A stretch of DNA of 64,000 nucleotides from positions 13,206,001 to 13,270,000 of the forward strand of contig OY755187.1 in assembly GCA_963576735.1 (NCBI GenBank), in the 5' to 3' direction. Each line of letters begins with the position of its first letter. The stretch's first letter is position 1. Below, piece after piece: positions 21,323-31,377 of this stretch. This stretch comes from Bedellia somnulentella (Eukaryota > Arthropoda > Insecta > Lepidoptera > Bedelliidae). The notes below the pieces were generated by a model. It was not told where the DNA came from. It was given only the letters and a program-made list of their open reading frames with translations, and did no database searches. A program made the translations under genes and the position numbers.

Positions 21323-22132
21323 GGTTTGTATGTTCCTTATGGAAACAAAAACTACTCGACGGATTTTAACGAAACTTGGTACAATTATTCTTCATACACC
21401 TGCGCAGGTTTTTGTATACTTTCCAGCAGAGTAGTAAAGGGGAATTTTGGGAAATTTTGGGAAAACGGGAGAAGTTACTCCATTTTTTAAGCTTCCGTCG
21501 CGTGTGCAGCCTCAATGGTTAAATTTACATAGAAATCATGTGTGACGGAAATATTCTTCATAAAATTATCTAAAAAAAAAACCTCAGCAGTTTATGTCTA
21601 TCTTTTACGGTTGACTCACAATAACACGTGTAATTCCTGATAGCTTAGCAGTTCGGATCATTCTGATTATATTTGTTTACTCTTACGTTTGTAAACGTCT
21701 CACTCATCCCAAATTTAAAAAAGGTAACATTATTACCTATTCAATAAAAAAAGAATCATAGAAAACGGTAGACAAACACCGAAATTATACATAAAATAAG
21801 CCATCGCGCCCGTGATCAAAACCTAATCTTTACTAATTTACATATAACATACTAGATGGCGCGAGTAGTTGCATCCTAAATCACGTAAAGATTTAGATTT
21901 TATAAATACTAAATAGCGTTTTATTTAAAAATTTGCTATTAAACGGAAATACTGAACCGTTCATCAAAGCGCATTTAAAATCACCAAACTACTCTGTTTA
22001 GGGAGTGCTATAAATTTAATAAATTGAAAACATTGCGCTGAATTTCACAATGCTTGAGCAGTGACTGAAGAAAGAAACCTCAGATATTTAAAAAAACAAC
22101 GCTACCCGTGCGAAGCTGGGACGATCCACTAG
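21147..22132 (+). mobile_element. Non-autonomous Helitron-like element
   Basis: A 986-bp unit starting TCTTCTATACTTATAATAAA and ending ACCCGTGCGAAGCTGGGACG then ATCCACTAG. It sits between A and T, as Helitrons do (5'-TC ... CTAG-3'). A (GTCT)n tract lies near the 5' side (21270-21322), followed by ACTACTCGACGGATTTTAAC, a block I recall from lepidopteran Helitron-like repeats. There is no RepHel coding sequence. The end assignment rests on motif recognition. Confidence 0.55.
21270..21322. repeat. (GTCT)n microsatellite
   Basis: About 13 repeats of the tetranucleotide GTCT inside the Helitron-like element. Confidence 0.95.
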
Positions 22133-22193
22133 TAGAACATAAAAGACACCCGTTTACATGTAAAACAAATGACGGGTAACATTTATGTCAAAC

Positions 22194-22260
22194 TAGCTTT
22201 TTGCCCGCGACTAAGTCCGCGTGGACTACATTTTTTGCATCCAGTTTACATCCAAAATAC
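22194..22260 (-). repeat. Helitron-like 3' end, minus strand
   Basis: CTAGCTTTTTGCCCGCGACT then AAGTCCGCGTGG is the reverse complement of a common lepidopteran Helitron terminus (GCGGGCAAAAAGCTAG). Only the terminal part is recognised; a short RTE-like repeat follows. Confidence 0.5.
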
Positions 22261-22299
22261 CAAAACACTATCTAACTACACTAACTTCTGTTTTCTTGT

Positions 22300-22480
22300 A
22301 TTTATATTCCCGTGGGCGTTGTAATAGATATAAAGAACATTGGGACTTTTTAAGTGATTATTGGGCGATGCAGTTGGACGGTTTGACGGACCCCATTCGA
22401 CTTCCAAAAGTGGATAAAGAATTACTATCTCTGGAGCTGTGGCTACCCTTTTTTGGGATTTATAGCCGTTAGTATATTCT
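22300..22480 (+). repeat. RTE-like short element, diverged copy
   Basis: Shares the ATTGGGACTTTTTAAGTGAT, GGGCGATGCAGTTGG, CGACTTCCAAAAGTGG and GGATTTATAGCCGTTAGTAT blocks with 14754-15009. The head is mostly lost. Confidence 0.65.
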
Positions 22481-23080
22481 CATGATTGGTTGATGGATGA
22501 ATTTCATACATTCCTTTTAGTTGTTGTTATATCAGTCAGTCGCATCAAGATTCAAATTTCTAGATACATTGTATTTATAGATCAAAAATCTGTGTAATAT
22601 ATTTCAATCTCTTAGGGGATGAGTTCCAAAAACCCTTTTTAATTGTTCATAAGAAAGATGAAACAAACCATTTTGTAACCAAGTTTCTATGTTCAAAAAT
22701 GAAAATATCTTGAGTAAGTATGGATAGCAGTTTGGCGGCCCGGTGCTGCCCCCTACACTGACTGTTGGTGATGTGTGAGAGATTGCAATCATCGGTCAAC
22801 AGATGGCGTTACTGAAGAGATATTTACTATTATTTACAAACTATGCATTCTGAGGCTTAAACAGAATATTAATTTATGCGTAAGTAAAACATAATTTATC
22901 TATGAGAATATTAGTTAAAAATAGTTAAAAAAACAAAAGCTATAAACATATTCTCAAACCTACCACATGAATACGCAAAATTCATAAAATATACTTTCAA
23001 TTACCTTTATTCATACATATTCGCATAGTTGAATGTGAAAAAGAAAGATTAGTGCATCCTATTATTCTAACCTAACACAA
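22481..23080. other. Non-coding, nothing recognised
   Basis: AT-rich; no supported feature. Confidence 0.45.
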
Positions 23081-23082
23081 AA

Positions 23083-23155
23083 GCAAAAAAAAATCGAACC
23101 TGGGTCTTTCGTACTTAGTGTTTACCAAACGGTATACCGCTACGCCACGCAGACA
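23083..23155 (-). repeat. tRNA-like SINE head, minus strand
   Basis: On the minus strand it reads TGCGTGGCGTAGCGGTATAC (A-box-like) and ends with CCAGGTTCGATTTTTTT (B-box-like then a T run). The 3' acceptor half is absent, so it is a SINE or tRNA-pseudogene remnant rather than a working tRNA gene. Confidence 0.5.
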
Positions 23156-23339
23156 TTTGTGTAAGTCACAAATTTGTGATATCCTATATATCTAGTAGTC
23201 ATACTATTGACAAATAATTAAATGGACAATTATTTTGATGAAAATGGATGAAACCCTTATTTTTTTCCAAAAAAACTATTAATGAAGAGTCCGATAAAGT
23301 CGGTTGATGAAAAAATTAATCGTGTAAATATGGGGAACC

Positions 23340-23902
23340 ATATAAAAGTTATGTTTTTTTATGCTCCTGTGGGAACCCTTGCGAAATCCGGGATAAATTA
23401 TATCCTATATGTTGGCCAGGTGTAAAACCTACATTCATACCAAATTTGATCAAGATCGGTCCGGTAGAATTAACGTGATGAACGGACATACAGACAGACA
23501 GACAGACATTTTTTTCAAAAATAGCAAATTTGGCTTCAGTATCGAAAATAAAACATATTCCACCGGTTTTTATTTTTTTTTTCTTCAATGTACAGTTTTG
23601 ACCTCGTTACAGTCTTATTATAGTATAGATTCAGGTAGTTGCGAAGCAAGTCAATCATATGGTACGCTTCCTCTCCTGGTACTAAACATCTAACTCGTTC
23701 AATGCTAATGAAACGCTTACGTCATGATGTTTTACATACGGCCAACTATATTTCACGTTGTCACGAGAAAATCAGTATGGTTTTCTGCCGCAAGAATATA
23801 AAACTATAAGTATCATTAACAAAAGTAATTTAAAATGTATGCTCTTAAAAAGTCCTTAATCGCGATATAATAACAGAAATTGACGCATACGAAGTCGCGG
23901 GC
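23340..23902 (+). repeat. Helitron-like fragment with 3' end
   Basis: Contains GTGGGAACCCTTGCGAAATC, a CATTCATACCAAATTTGATC block, an (ACAG)n stretch near 23492-23508, and a terminal GAAGTCGCGGGCAACAGC. These occur in this order in lepidopteran Helitron-like repeats as I recall them. It carries no coding sequence. A SINE remnant is inserted at its tip. Confidence 0.5.
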
Positions 23903-23915
23903 AACAGCCAGTGTA

Positions 23916-24044
23916 ATTTAAATCTTTCTGTTCATGAAAACCTCATGTGGGGCTTATTACTAATAAATAAAGAATAAATAAAGGAAAGAAAAATTTCCCG
24001 CCTGTGTCGAAATTGTTCTTTCCTTTATTTATTCTTTATTTATT
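23916..24044 (-). mobile_element. Foldback remnant of the SINE
   Basis: A 129-bp insertion bordered by the 13-bp direct repeat AACAGCCAGTGTA (23903-23915 and 24045-24057). It holds the SINE 3' body (CATGAAAACCTCATGTGGGG, then AATAAATAAAGAATAAATAA). Its 5' side is replaced by an inverted copy of the same AAATAAAGGAAAGAA region, giving a hairpin of roughly 35-base arms with CCCGCCTGTGTCG between them. Confidence 0.75.
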
Positions 24045-24057
24045 AACAGCCAGTGTA

Positions 24058-24699
24058 TATATATTTTTTTTGGTTAAAATGCTCCACGGTGTTATACATA
24101 TTATTCACTACGATTTATATAGATATATTGAATCTTGTAGTATCGATTCATCAATCGGTAATCGATTACTGTCATTCCTTCAATATCAAATACCCATCCC
24201 AATATTTTTGCATTAGAAAAAAATAACAAATAACCTCAATGTTTTCATCTAATCTTATTTTAGACGTTTCGCAAGATTTAGCTCCAATAACTACTCAAAT
24301 TTTGTTTAATACGTGGACGACTGGTTTTCCTAATTGGCGGATGTGAAATTGAAGTGTGAAGAAGAAGTGACGTGGAAGGAGTTTCTCGATGAAATACATG
24401 ATTTTATACCCGGCAATAGTTTGTTTACAATCATTTTGAATCTAATTAGTATAGACTGTAGCAATATTGAATATGTTTTTAACATGATTCAAACTAACTG
24501 AACTTCAGAACCTCAACTAAACGATACAGGTCATCGTTTCCACAATTTCTTTTTACGTAGTTAACATAAAACGTAGTTTGTAACGTCATCAAAAAATATA
24601 TACTTAATAACACGGCTATACTAGAATAAATTTATGCATAGTGGACCGCCCTAGTTTCACACGGGTATTGTAATTTTCCAAATATTTAATGTTTCTTTA
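24058..24699. other. Non-coding, nothing recognised
   Basis: No ORF, RNA gene or repeat boundary could be supported. Confidence 0.45.
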
Positions 24700-24753
24700 A
24701 TGCATTTTTATGAAATTCAGCGAAAATATATACGTGAGTACCCCGTGAACGTG

Positions 24754-25101
24754 AGTACGATGCTAGGCAGACTCAAGACTGGAGTTTGCCTGACTACGCT
24801 CCTCCTATCTACGACCAAGAACCGAGAGCGCGGGGCGGACAGCCAAGCGGCCGGTCAGGCGTACACGCCCTCCAGTAAAGCTATCCCCTCAGGGACTTTC
24901 GGTGCTGTTAACGCTAGCACCCATAACGTATACGAGGCGTACATCTGCCCGTACGTTACAGCAAGAAGAGTGGAAGCCACTCGAGGCGGAAAGGATACAT
25001 ATGATCCACTGCCTCCAGAGTTATTACCTGAAGGTACAGTCCCGACTCGTAATCTACTAGGATACGAAATGAAATACGACGTGAAAATTCTTATATACTA
25101 G
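24754..25101 (+). CDS. Unidentified ORF upstream of virus-like fragments
   Basis: Open from the window ATG at 24700; a second ATG at 24754 gives about 115 residues. Composition is unlike the AT-rich flanks and similar to the two segments that follow. It includes a stretch of small residues and a Pro-rich PLPPELLPEG segment. I do not recognise a family. Because the next ORF resembles a viral glycoprotein start, this may be another gene, or part of one, of the same integrated RNA-virus sequence. It could also belong to the gene whose later part lies at 25559-26161, with the glycoprotein piece in between. Confidence 0.35.
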   Translation, partial: STMLGRLKTGVCLTTLLLSTTKNRERGADSQAAGQAYTPSSKAIPSGTFGAVNASTHNVYEAYICPYVTARRVEATRGGKDTYDPLPPELLPEGTVPTRNLLGYEMKYDVKILIY

Positions 25102-25123
25102 CTGTTAACGCATCGATGAGACA

Positions 25124-25546
25124 ATGATACCGTCCATCATCATAATCGGGATCATTCTGAACCACTCCCTTGGTTCCATTGCGGAATCGAACGGAATCGA
25201 AGCTTATGACTGTACCAATCCGATGACCAACTACACCACAATATCGCTACTGAAGGTAGACGAGTGCGATATCTCTCCAGAGATCGAGAACATAACTGAG
25301 GTGCGAATCCAATTACTTCAGCCGATGGAAAAGAGGCCTATCAGGTTATACTCATGTATCGTGTTGGTTAAATACCATGTCTTCAACTGCTGGAGCGGCA
25401 CTTTTATACAAAACTACCAGAAACATGTCGCCATGGGACAGGTAGATTACATCTACGACATCAGTGACGATCAATATTGGTCGTTACACAGGCACGGGGA
25501 AGTCGAAATGTTCGGAAAGCGATTCTCCGGCCTTCAGAGAGAGTAA
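25124..25546 (+). pseudogene. Chuvirus-like glycoprotein fragment (integrated viral sequence)
   Basis: An open frame of 140 residues. It starts with a hydrophobic signal-peptide-like segment (IIIIGIILNHSL) and then a Cys-containing ectodomain with AYDCTNP near residue 28 and CDISPE. This opening resembles the N-terminus of glycoproteins of arthropod chuviruses, a type also captured by some insect BEL/Pao elements. It ends at a stop after about 140 residues, far short of a full glycoprotein, and has no membrane anchor. It is therefore a broken fossil. The identification is from memory of the family pattern and needs a profile search. Confidence 0.45.
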
Positions 25547-25558
25547 AAAAACGAGCCT

Positions 25559-26161
25559 CCTGACATCAGGACGCCTGCTGTCAGGCAACGTCTAGATGGG
25601 ATCACGTTCCCAAACAATTCTAACGTTTCTGGACGCCTAAAAATTTCAGTAACGCCCTGCGAACGCGTTTACTCCGTTTTAGCGGAGATGAAGGATCGTA
25701 TGAAGATGGTAGAGTTCCGTCGTAAGCATGGTGAGAACCTAAATCTGCTCACTAAACCAAAACAAGTCATCACAAACGCCAATTTAATCTTCTCTGAAGC
25801 AACTGGCGATGTGGCACTGAATCAGCCCCTTTACACTAGAGCCGTTTCTGTTTTCTCCAACTAAATTCAGGGGGCGAATTCTTCAAACCAAGCCTACTAT
25901 GAGGTGTTGCATCGGCGCCGTAATGGTAGAGGGTCAACTGGTCAAGGTGGTTACTGCCTATTGACCAGAACGAATAACATCCCGGGAGGTTGGGCCACCA
26001 CCGTGAATTTCAACTTTAATATGGATGGTCCATTCGGTCCCGACATCCATGCTGACAAAGATCAGCTTCGTGTGGCGACATTTACATCCGAGTCTCTTTC
26101 AGAGACTAGGATTTCGTCTCTCACTAACTTTATTGAGAGAAACTACTACATTAAGAAGTAG
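25559..26161 (+). pseudogene. Second virus-like fragment, possible nucleoprotein part
   Basis: This continues in the same frame as the glycoprotein fragment after its stop codon. It is open for about 200 residues except for one in-frame TAA near 25862. It shows a Lys/Arg-rich helix-like stretch (EMKDRMKMVEFRRKHGE) and a compact C-terminal half with GPFGPD and NFIERNYY. The content differs from a glycoprotein: no long hydrophobic segments and few Cys. A viral structural protein such as a nucleoprotein is a guess based on position only. It ends just before AT-rich DNA and a BEL gag fragment. Confidence 0.35.
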
Positions 26162-26455
26162 TTCCACACGCCAGACAGGTGCGCTAAATCCTGTCTTTGA
26201 ATATATTTTAACAACACATCCACCAGTGAAACTGAAGTCAAAATGCGCTAAAATAATTTATTAATAATTACTATTATTTTATTAATACAAATTGATATAT
26301 TTTTTAATATTAATAAATTATGTTATTAAAACAATAAATATATTATAAATTTATTAATTATTAAAAATAATTATATACTAATAAACGTTTATCTTATTAC
26401 CATCATTATACATGCTATTTATTATTATTACAATACTATAATAATAAATGGCCCT
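26162..26455. other. Very AT-rich non-coding stretch
   Basis: Low-complexity A/T sequence (26240-26440) separating the virus-like fragments from the BEL gag remnant. Confidence 0.6.
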
Positions 26456-26965
26456 AAAAAACCAAGAGGTTCGCTCAAGGGTAGGTTAACGACTTTTGAA
26501 AAGTATTTAGCGCGCTGTGAGGATGTTCGTTTGTCTGAGAGGCAGCGAACAGAGCTTCAATTACGCATAGAGTCGGTTCCAACTTTACTTATAATAAAAT
26601 ACAATACAAAATAGAGCAATTATTGGATGAAACTGAATTAATTAAACAAATTGAGTACAGGGAGTCTTTTGAGGATCAATACTTCAATTTAATATCAATC
26701 GCGAAGTGTTTAATCGAAACTATTAAAACGAAAAATGGTAACAGTGATGATAATTCTCTGCCGGTACATTTGAAAACCGTAGCAATTAAACTCCCTTCTT
26801 TTGACGGTTCATACTATAATTGACTTTAATATAAAAACTCTTATATATCGATGATTCATAAGCGAAGTGATTTTGACGCAATACAAAAATTTCATTATTT
26901 AAAATCATCACTTAGTGGCGCAGCGTTCCAAGTCATAAGTGCGCTTGAGTTCACCGCCCGGTCTT
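26456..26965 (+). pseudogene. BEL/Pao retrotransposon gag fragment
   Basis: The frames around 26456-26820 encode the start of a BEL/Pao gag (DUF1759 type): RGSLKGRLTTFEKYLARCED, a Glu-rich region with EYRESFEDQYFNLIS, and KLPSFDGSYYN. After a stop, related sequence continues with HKRSDFDAIQKFHYLKSSLS, the next conserved block. At least two stops or shifts break it. No BEL protease or RT follows; a gypsy-type pol fragment is joined directly. Confidence 0.75.
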
Positions 26966-27852
26966 AACGATATCACTGTTTCGGAAAGTTATCCCTTGCC
27001 ATTAATCACAGATATCTTGGACCAATTGGGTCACTCCAAGTTCTTCACAACGCTCGACTAAGTCACCGGTTTTTTCAACTGAAAATGTGCCCTGGAGACG
27101 CACAAAAAGCAGGATTTAATGTTAGCACCAAATTGAAATGTTTGGTCATTACGAATTCACCAGGATGCCGCTTGGACTAAAGAACGCTCCTGTTACCTTC
27201 CAAAGACTCATGAATACCGTCCTTTCCGGCCCTCAAGGCCTTCACTGCGATATCTATTTGGATGTTTGCATAATCTACTCTCACGACTTAGATTCACACA
27301 TGTCTTAACTTCAACAAAAATTCAATCTCAAGCTTTAACCCGACAAATGCGAATTTCCCGACGTGAAGTCGCGTATTTAGGCCATATTATCACCGATAAA
27401 GATGTTTCCCTTAACCCTGAAAAAGTTAGGGCCGTTTCCGAATTCCCTGTACCTCAAAATACTAAAAATATAAAATCATTTCTTGGTCACGTTGGTAGTA
27501 TCCGACGCCTTATTCAAGCCTTCTGTAAAATCACTGAGCAATATCCTGATTTCTCTCAACTTTTTGTTGTAACTTCCGATGCCTCTAATTACGCTATTGG
27601 TGACGAGCTATCCCAAGGAGAGATAGGAAAAGATAAACCTATTGCATATGCCTCACGGACCTTAAACAAACCCGAAGGCAATCACAGCACCACAGAGAAA
27701 GAACTTTTTGCGATTATATTTGCCTTAAAAACCTTCCGACCCTATCTTTTTGGCCGAAAATTTAAGATCGTAACCGATCATCGCCCTTTAGTTTGGCTTT
27801 TCAATGTAAAAGATCCCGGTAGCCGACTTATTAGAAGAAAACGAAAAAAATA
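26966..27852 (+). pseudogene. gypsy-type pol fragment (RT and RNase H)
   Basis: Decayed gypsy/Ty3-like pol. The early part has YPLPLITDILDQLG in a frame with stops. The open frame 27266-27852 covers the end of the RT (VAYLGHIITDKDVSLNPEK), the connection, and RNase H (FVVTSDASNYAIG, KPIAYASRTLN, TTEKELFAIIFALKTFRPYLF, KIVTDHRPLVWLF). The YVDD catalytic region is frame-broken and partly missing. The sequence ends within RNase H. It is inactive. Confidence 0.8.
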
Positions 27853-28340
27853 AATAAAATACACTGACTATGAAAAAACAGTTTTGAACTATTTCTAAAT
27901 GGCATTGTAAAGGCAATATATGGAAAAACGCCAAGTCCCCAAAGTTCCAAATAACACAAACAAAACCAGAGAAGAGAATCGTGGGATTGACCGCTGCGTT
28001 ACCGCTTCTACCTGCTGATCAAATATTACAAGGACTCGATTATATTAAATTAGAAAGAGAGCTGAACAAGTGAGAGATGGACAAGTTTATTAATTATATA
28101 AAAAATGTTTGGTTTGAAGTACATAATCCCGAAGTATTCAGCGTTTACGGTGGTACAGTAATATTAATGAGATTGTTTAATGTCCTACAAAATATTCATA
28201 AGACATAAGTCACTCCGAAAAAACTAAGAGAAGCACAAATTACTAAGGACAATTTTGTTATGGAAGTCCAAACGGAACTAGTGCACAATATTACAAGAGT
28301 AGGACATGCATTGGACAAATTAAGAACATAGTATCGTTTC
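27853..28340 (+). pseudogene. Possible MULE-type transposase fragment
   Basis: Decayed reading frames near 27985-28330 contain GLTAALPLLPADQILQGLDY, then FINYIKNVWF and NPEVFSVYGG, followed by VLQNIHK-like and KLREAQITKDNFVMEV-like stretches. This order resembles the end of MULE-type transposases and FLYWCH-linked proteins of insects. At least three stops or shifts interrupt it. The resemblance is from memory, and the catalytic residues are not in this fragment. Confidence 0.35.
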
Positions 28341-29277
28341 CATAGATATTATAATATGTTTTTTTTTATTTTGTTCTAAATTAATCCGGGTCTTCAATAT
28401 CGATAATTCCTACTGGTTTAACCTTAATGGTGTTATTATTTTCCATCCCACCACTAATACGGTGGTCTGGCTTAGCCCAACCGTACCACCAGGGGTATGG
28501 CCGGTGGTACGGTGGGTCTAGAGGGATTTATTTTATGCAGACGAAGCATACGCAGCTATTACTTTTTGTGTGCTTGAGCAGAGAGATATCAGCAGAATGT
28601 GCCCGGCAAAGAAAGATTGCCTCACCATTAATGTGTTTATCATAGAGATACAACTACTATAGAGCGAGCTATAGAGTGTGCACATGTGAACATTGAGAGC
28701 ACATGAGAACATGAAATCAAATCTAGCGCCAACCTCAACACTTGCCAAAAAGTGCAAATCGAAAGCGTTGGAGGAGTAATTGTCAGATTTCTTTTTTTGT
28801 TTTTTACAATAAAAATCGTGAAATGCGCAGTTAAAATGTGTAAAGTGATACGCGAAAACACACCAAACTAAAATCAAATGTAACTTTTCACAAGTAAGTA
28901 AGTTTTATATAATAATTTACGTGATAAAATTTTATGTTCGCGGGGTTGACGGAGGCGTTGGGGGACGAAATCTATCAACCTTTCGAATGACAACCTTGAT
29001 GCACGCACACACGCACAACGATTTAGAGATGGAGTACTTTCATTATGATGTTACAATTGTCGATCAATTAATCGTTCGATACAATCGGTTAATATTAAAT
29101 ATATATTTTTTGGTAATTATTTAATACATCTAAAAATCATAATATTATATGTTTATGAGTTTGTGACCTTGCTATTTGAATTTGTAAGTAATCATTTCTG
29201 GAATAATATATGTTTTTTGTAAGAGCTCAATAGAAACGTAAATTGAATACCAAAGAAAATACTAACACATCACATGT
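28341..29277. other. Non-coding, small foldback only
   Basis: No supported gene. A short inverted repeat (CCGTACCACC / GGTGGTACGG) lies at about 28481-28512. Short ORFs in this stretch lack recognisable motifs. Confidence 0.45.
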
Positions 29278-29365
29278 ATGTTCGTGTTTTCTCTGCTACC
29301 ATTTATTATGTTCGTGTTTCTCTGCTACCAACAACTATGTTCGTGTTTCTGTGTTATTCCAAGTG
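29278..29365 (+). repeat. Three tandem copies of a ~27-base unit
   Basis: ATGTTCGTGTTTCTCTGCTA-type units start near 29277, 29308 and 29335. Function unknown. Confidence 0.7.
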
Positions 29366-29739
29366 ATGTTTGTTCTTCAGTGACAGAAGGCTTACAGCTA
29401 CACTGGCCGGCAGCACATCAATCAAAATTCCTTTTAGCTTCAAATCAGTGGAATGAGGAAACTCTGATCATTAAGCTGGAACTGGTGAGGTGTTCAGTCC
29501 TTAGTCCTTCCAAGTGGTTTGCTGGCTATTTACAATATTTTGTGGCTCACAATGAAACAATCAAATGGTATGCTGCTTCTATTTGTATCACAATACTCAA
29601 AAATATACAAATCAATAACAATTTTCAATACGCCAATTCAAAATCAAAAATCAAAAGTGCAAGTAAAGAGTTATTTTTATCTCAACTCAACTGTCAATCG
29701 ATCTGTCACTGTCAATCGCAGACCAAATAAAATATGCCA
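29366..29739. other. No recognised gene
   Basis: An ORF of about 150 residues spans 29278-29730, but it has no domain signature, lies over the tandem repeat and reads into the antisense BEL element. I do not support it as a gene. Confidence 0.45.
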
Positions 29740-30163
29740 AAGCCGCGAGTACATATCTGGCGCGAACATACCCCCGCCCCGGGCCGCTACAATCGGCCCG
29801 CTTTAATCAATCGGGAGTCGGGATAGAGTTGCGACCGCTCTTTACAAAATACAATATCAAGTTCCTCATAAGTAAGTACAGTTTCACCAATTACGCGACG
29901 CAAATGAGTTTTAGCGACCTTAACAACATTTTCAAAGGGTAGGAGAGGTGGAGCGCTGCAACCGCGAGAAGCGCAATCAGCTGGATTCAATTCTCCAGGA
30001 ACATGTCTCTATAACAACGGGGTCTCACAATTCTGGATTTGAGAGATACGGTTGGCTACAAAAACTTCTTTTGTGTGAGCTGGCATTTTTAGCCAAGACA
30101 AAACAATCTCACAGTCAGTCCATGCATAACAATCACAAATATCCATATCTCCTTTCAACAAAC

Positions 30164-30690
30164 TTACATCAACCTATGTTCAACTGGCACACTACTGGAT
30201 AGGACTGGTCCAAAAATATCAAAACCAAACACGGTAGGCACTGCTACCAATCCGTTGGGCTGTAAGGGCTGAGGCCCTCCAGTCAAAAAAGTACCTATAA
30301 CATCAGAACCCAACAACAAATCTACTGGTCCAGGGGTAAAATAAGTAGGATCCGCCAACTTCAAACCTTTTGTCAAAACAGGGCAAATCAAATTCAAATC
30401 AACCTGGGGTTGCACCGGACCAAAATGGTATCAACAATTCCCAAGAACGACACAACTGGAACCAGGGGATCCTGAGGCGAGACCGAGACACGGGTCTCTC
30501 CCTGAATCGCTGACACGGGAGTGTTTCCTACACCCCTAACAAACGTATCACAATTTTTCAATGATAAGCCCAATCGCACCACCAACCAACTTGACAAGAT
30601 ACAACCTTGGGACCCCGAATCCAAAATGGCTCGAACATCCACGTGTTGACCATTGGGGGCCCACACTCTAACAACTGCTGTCGGTAACAA
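30164..30690 (-). pseudogene. BEL/Pao aspartic protease region
   Basis: Two overlapping minus-strand frames (30690-30394 and 30415-30164) encode a retropepsin-like domain. The catalytic DSG is in AILDSGSQGC, with a downstream LLLGSDVIG. A one-base shift near 30400 separates them. This domain would process the gag-pol polyprotein; here it is broken. Confidence 0.75.
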
Positions 30691-30984
30691 TACGGTTTCC
30701 CGGCGGACAGCAGGGATTGGTGCGAGGGCAGCAAGTACCTATTCGGTACGTCGAGGGGGAGAAAACTCACCCCTGGACGTCACACGACACGTCGGGAAGG
30801 TTACGACGTGGGTGTGGCTTCCAGCTCTCGTACTGGGAACGACGAGATGAGTTAGCACCAACAAATGGCGTATGACGACGCCCATAACCGTACGTCCGGT
30901 TATTTAACCGGGGCTGCTCCATCAAGAGGGGGGAGAATCTATCAGCGACCGTGTAATATCTAGGCGGTTCCTGGGAACGAGCCA

Positions 30985-31075
30985 TTTTACCCCCGCCCGT
31001 GGGGGAACGACGCAAACCCCCGCCCGTGGGGGAACGACGCAAACTCCCACCCGTGGGGGAACGACGCAAAACCCT
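30985..31075 (-). repeat. Three tandem 27-bp repeats in BEL gag
   Basis: The unit ACGCAAACCCCCGCCCGTGG with GGGAACG is repeated three times and encodes RRSPTGG-type nonapeptides on the minus strand. Basic repeats of this kind could contribute RNA binding. Confidence 0.8.
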
Positions 31076-31179
31076 CTCGTGACGAATATGAGTCGCAGCA
31101 TGGTGGAGGGGGGCTTGATGAGAAGAACTAATTTTACAGAGGATTATGGTTGTAGGTGATTGTTTTATATTATCCATGT

Positions 31180-31370
31180 ACTATCGGCACAGAATAGCAC
31201 TAACTTGTTTCTTCACAAGGGTGAAACCCAGCGGCTGGAGACCCATCACAAATCAATAACAACGTTTATTGATCAATCTTTTCGGCCCTCAAGTTCAAAA
31301 AGTAGCCAACAAATTTTTATTGCTGAAGATTTGGCCACCCTTATTTCAATTTTATATCCGTGATTTTATT
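31180..31370 (+). repeat. RTE-like short element, diverged copy
   Basis: The head ATCGGCACAGAATAGCACTA, then GGAGACCCATCAC, AAAGTAGCCAACAA and GGCCACCC blocks follow the order of 14754-15009 with an internal deletion. Confidence 0.6.
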
Positions 31371-31377
31371 GGTATTG

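Larger units (their letters stand above)
29740..31177 (-). mobile_element. BEL/Pao retrotransposon remnant, minus strand
   Basis: Reading leftwards: gag C-terminal region from 31177 with basic and Pro-rich sequence, then an aspartic protease of the DUF1758 type (RAILDSGSQGC near 30620; DLLLGSDVIG near 30330). The reverse transcriptase is absent. Next come a Pao-type region with YAWTDCEIVLSWL (about 30140) and NPADCASRG (about 29985), and an integrase C-terminal block THLRRVIGE, TVLTYEEL and PDSRLIKAGR (29930-29800). The order fits one BEL/Pao pol from which RT and most of the integrase were deleted. No LTR was identified. Several stops. Confidence 0.8.

Noticed and set aside
23083..23155. Functional tRNA gene
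   Set aside because: The 3' half of the cloverleaf is missing and a T run follows the B-box-like motif.
29278..29730. 150-aa plus-strand ORF
   Set aside because: It starts in a tandem repeat, has no domain signature and runs into the antisense BEL element.
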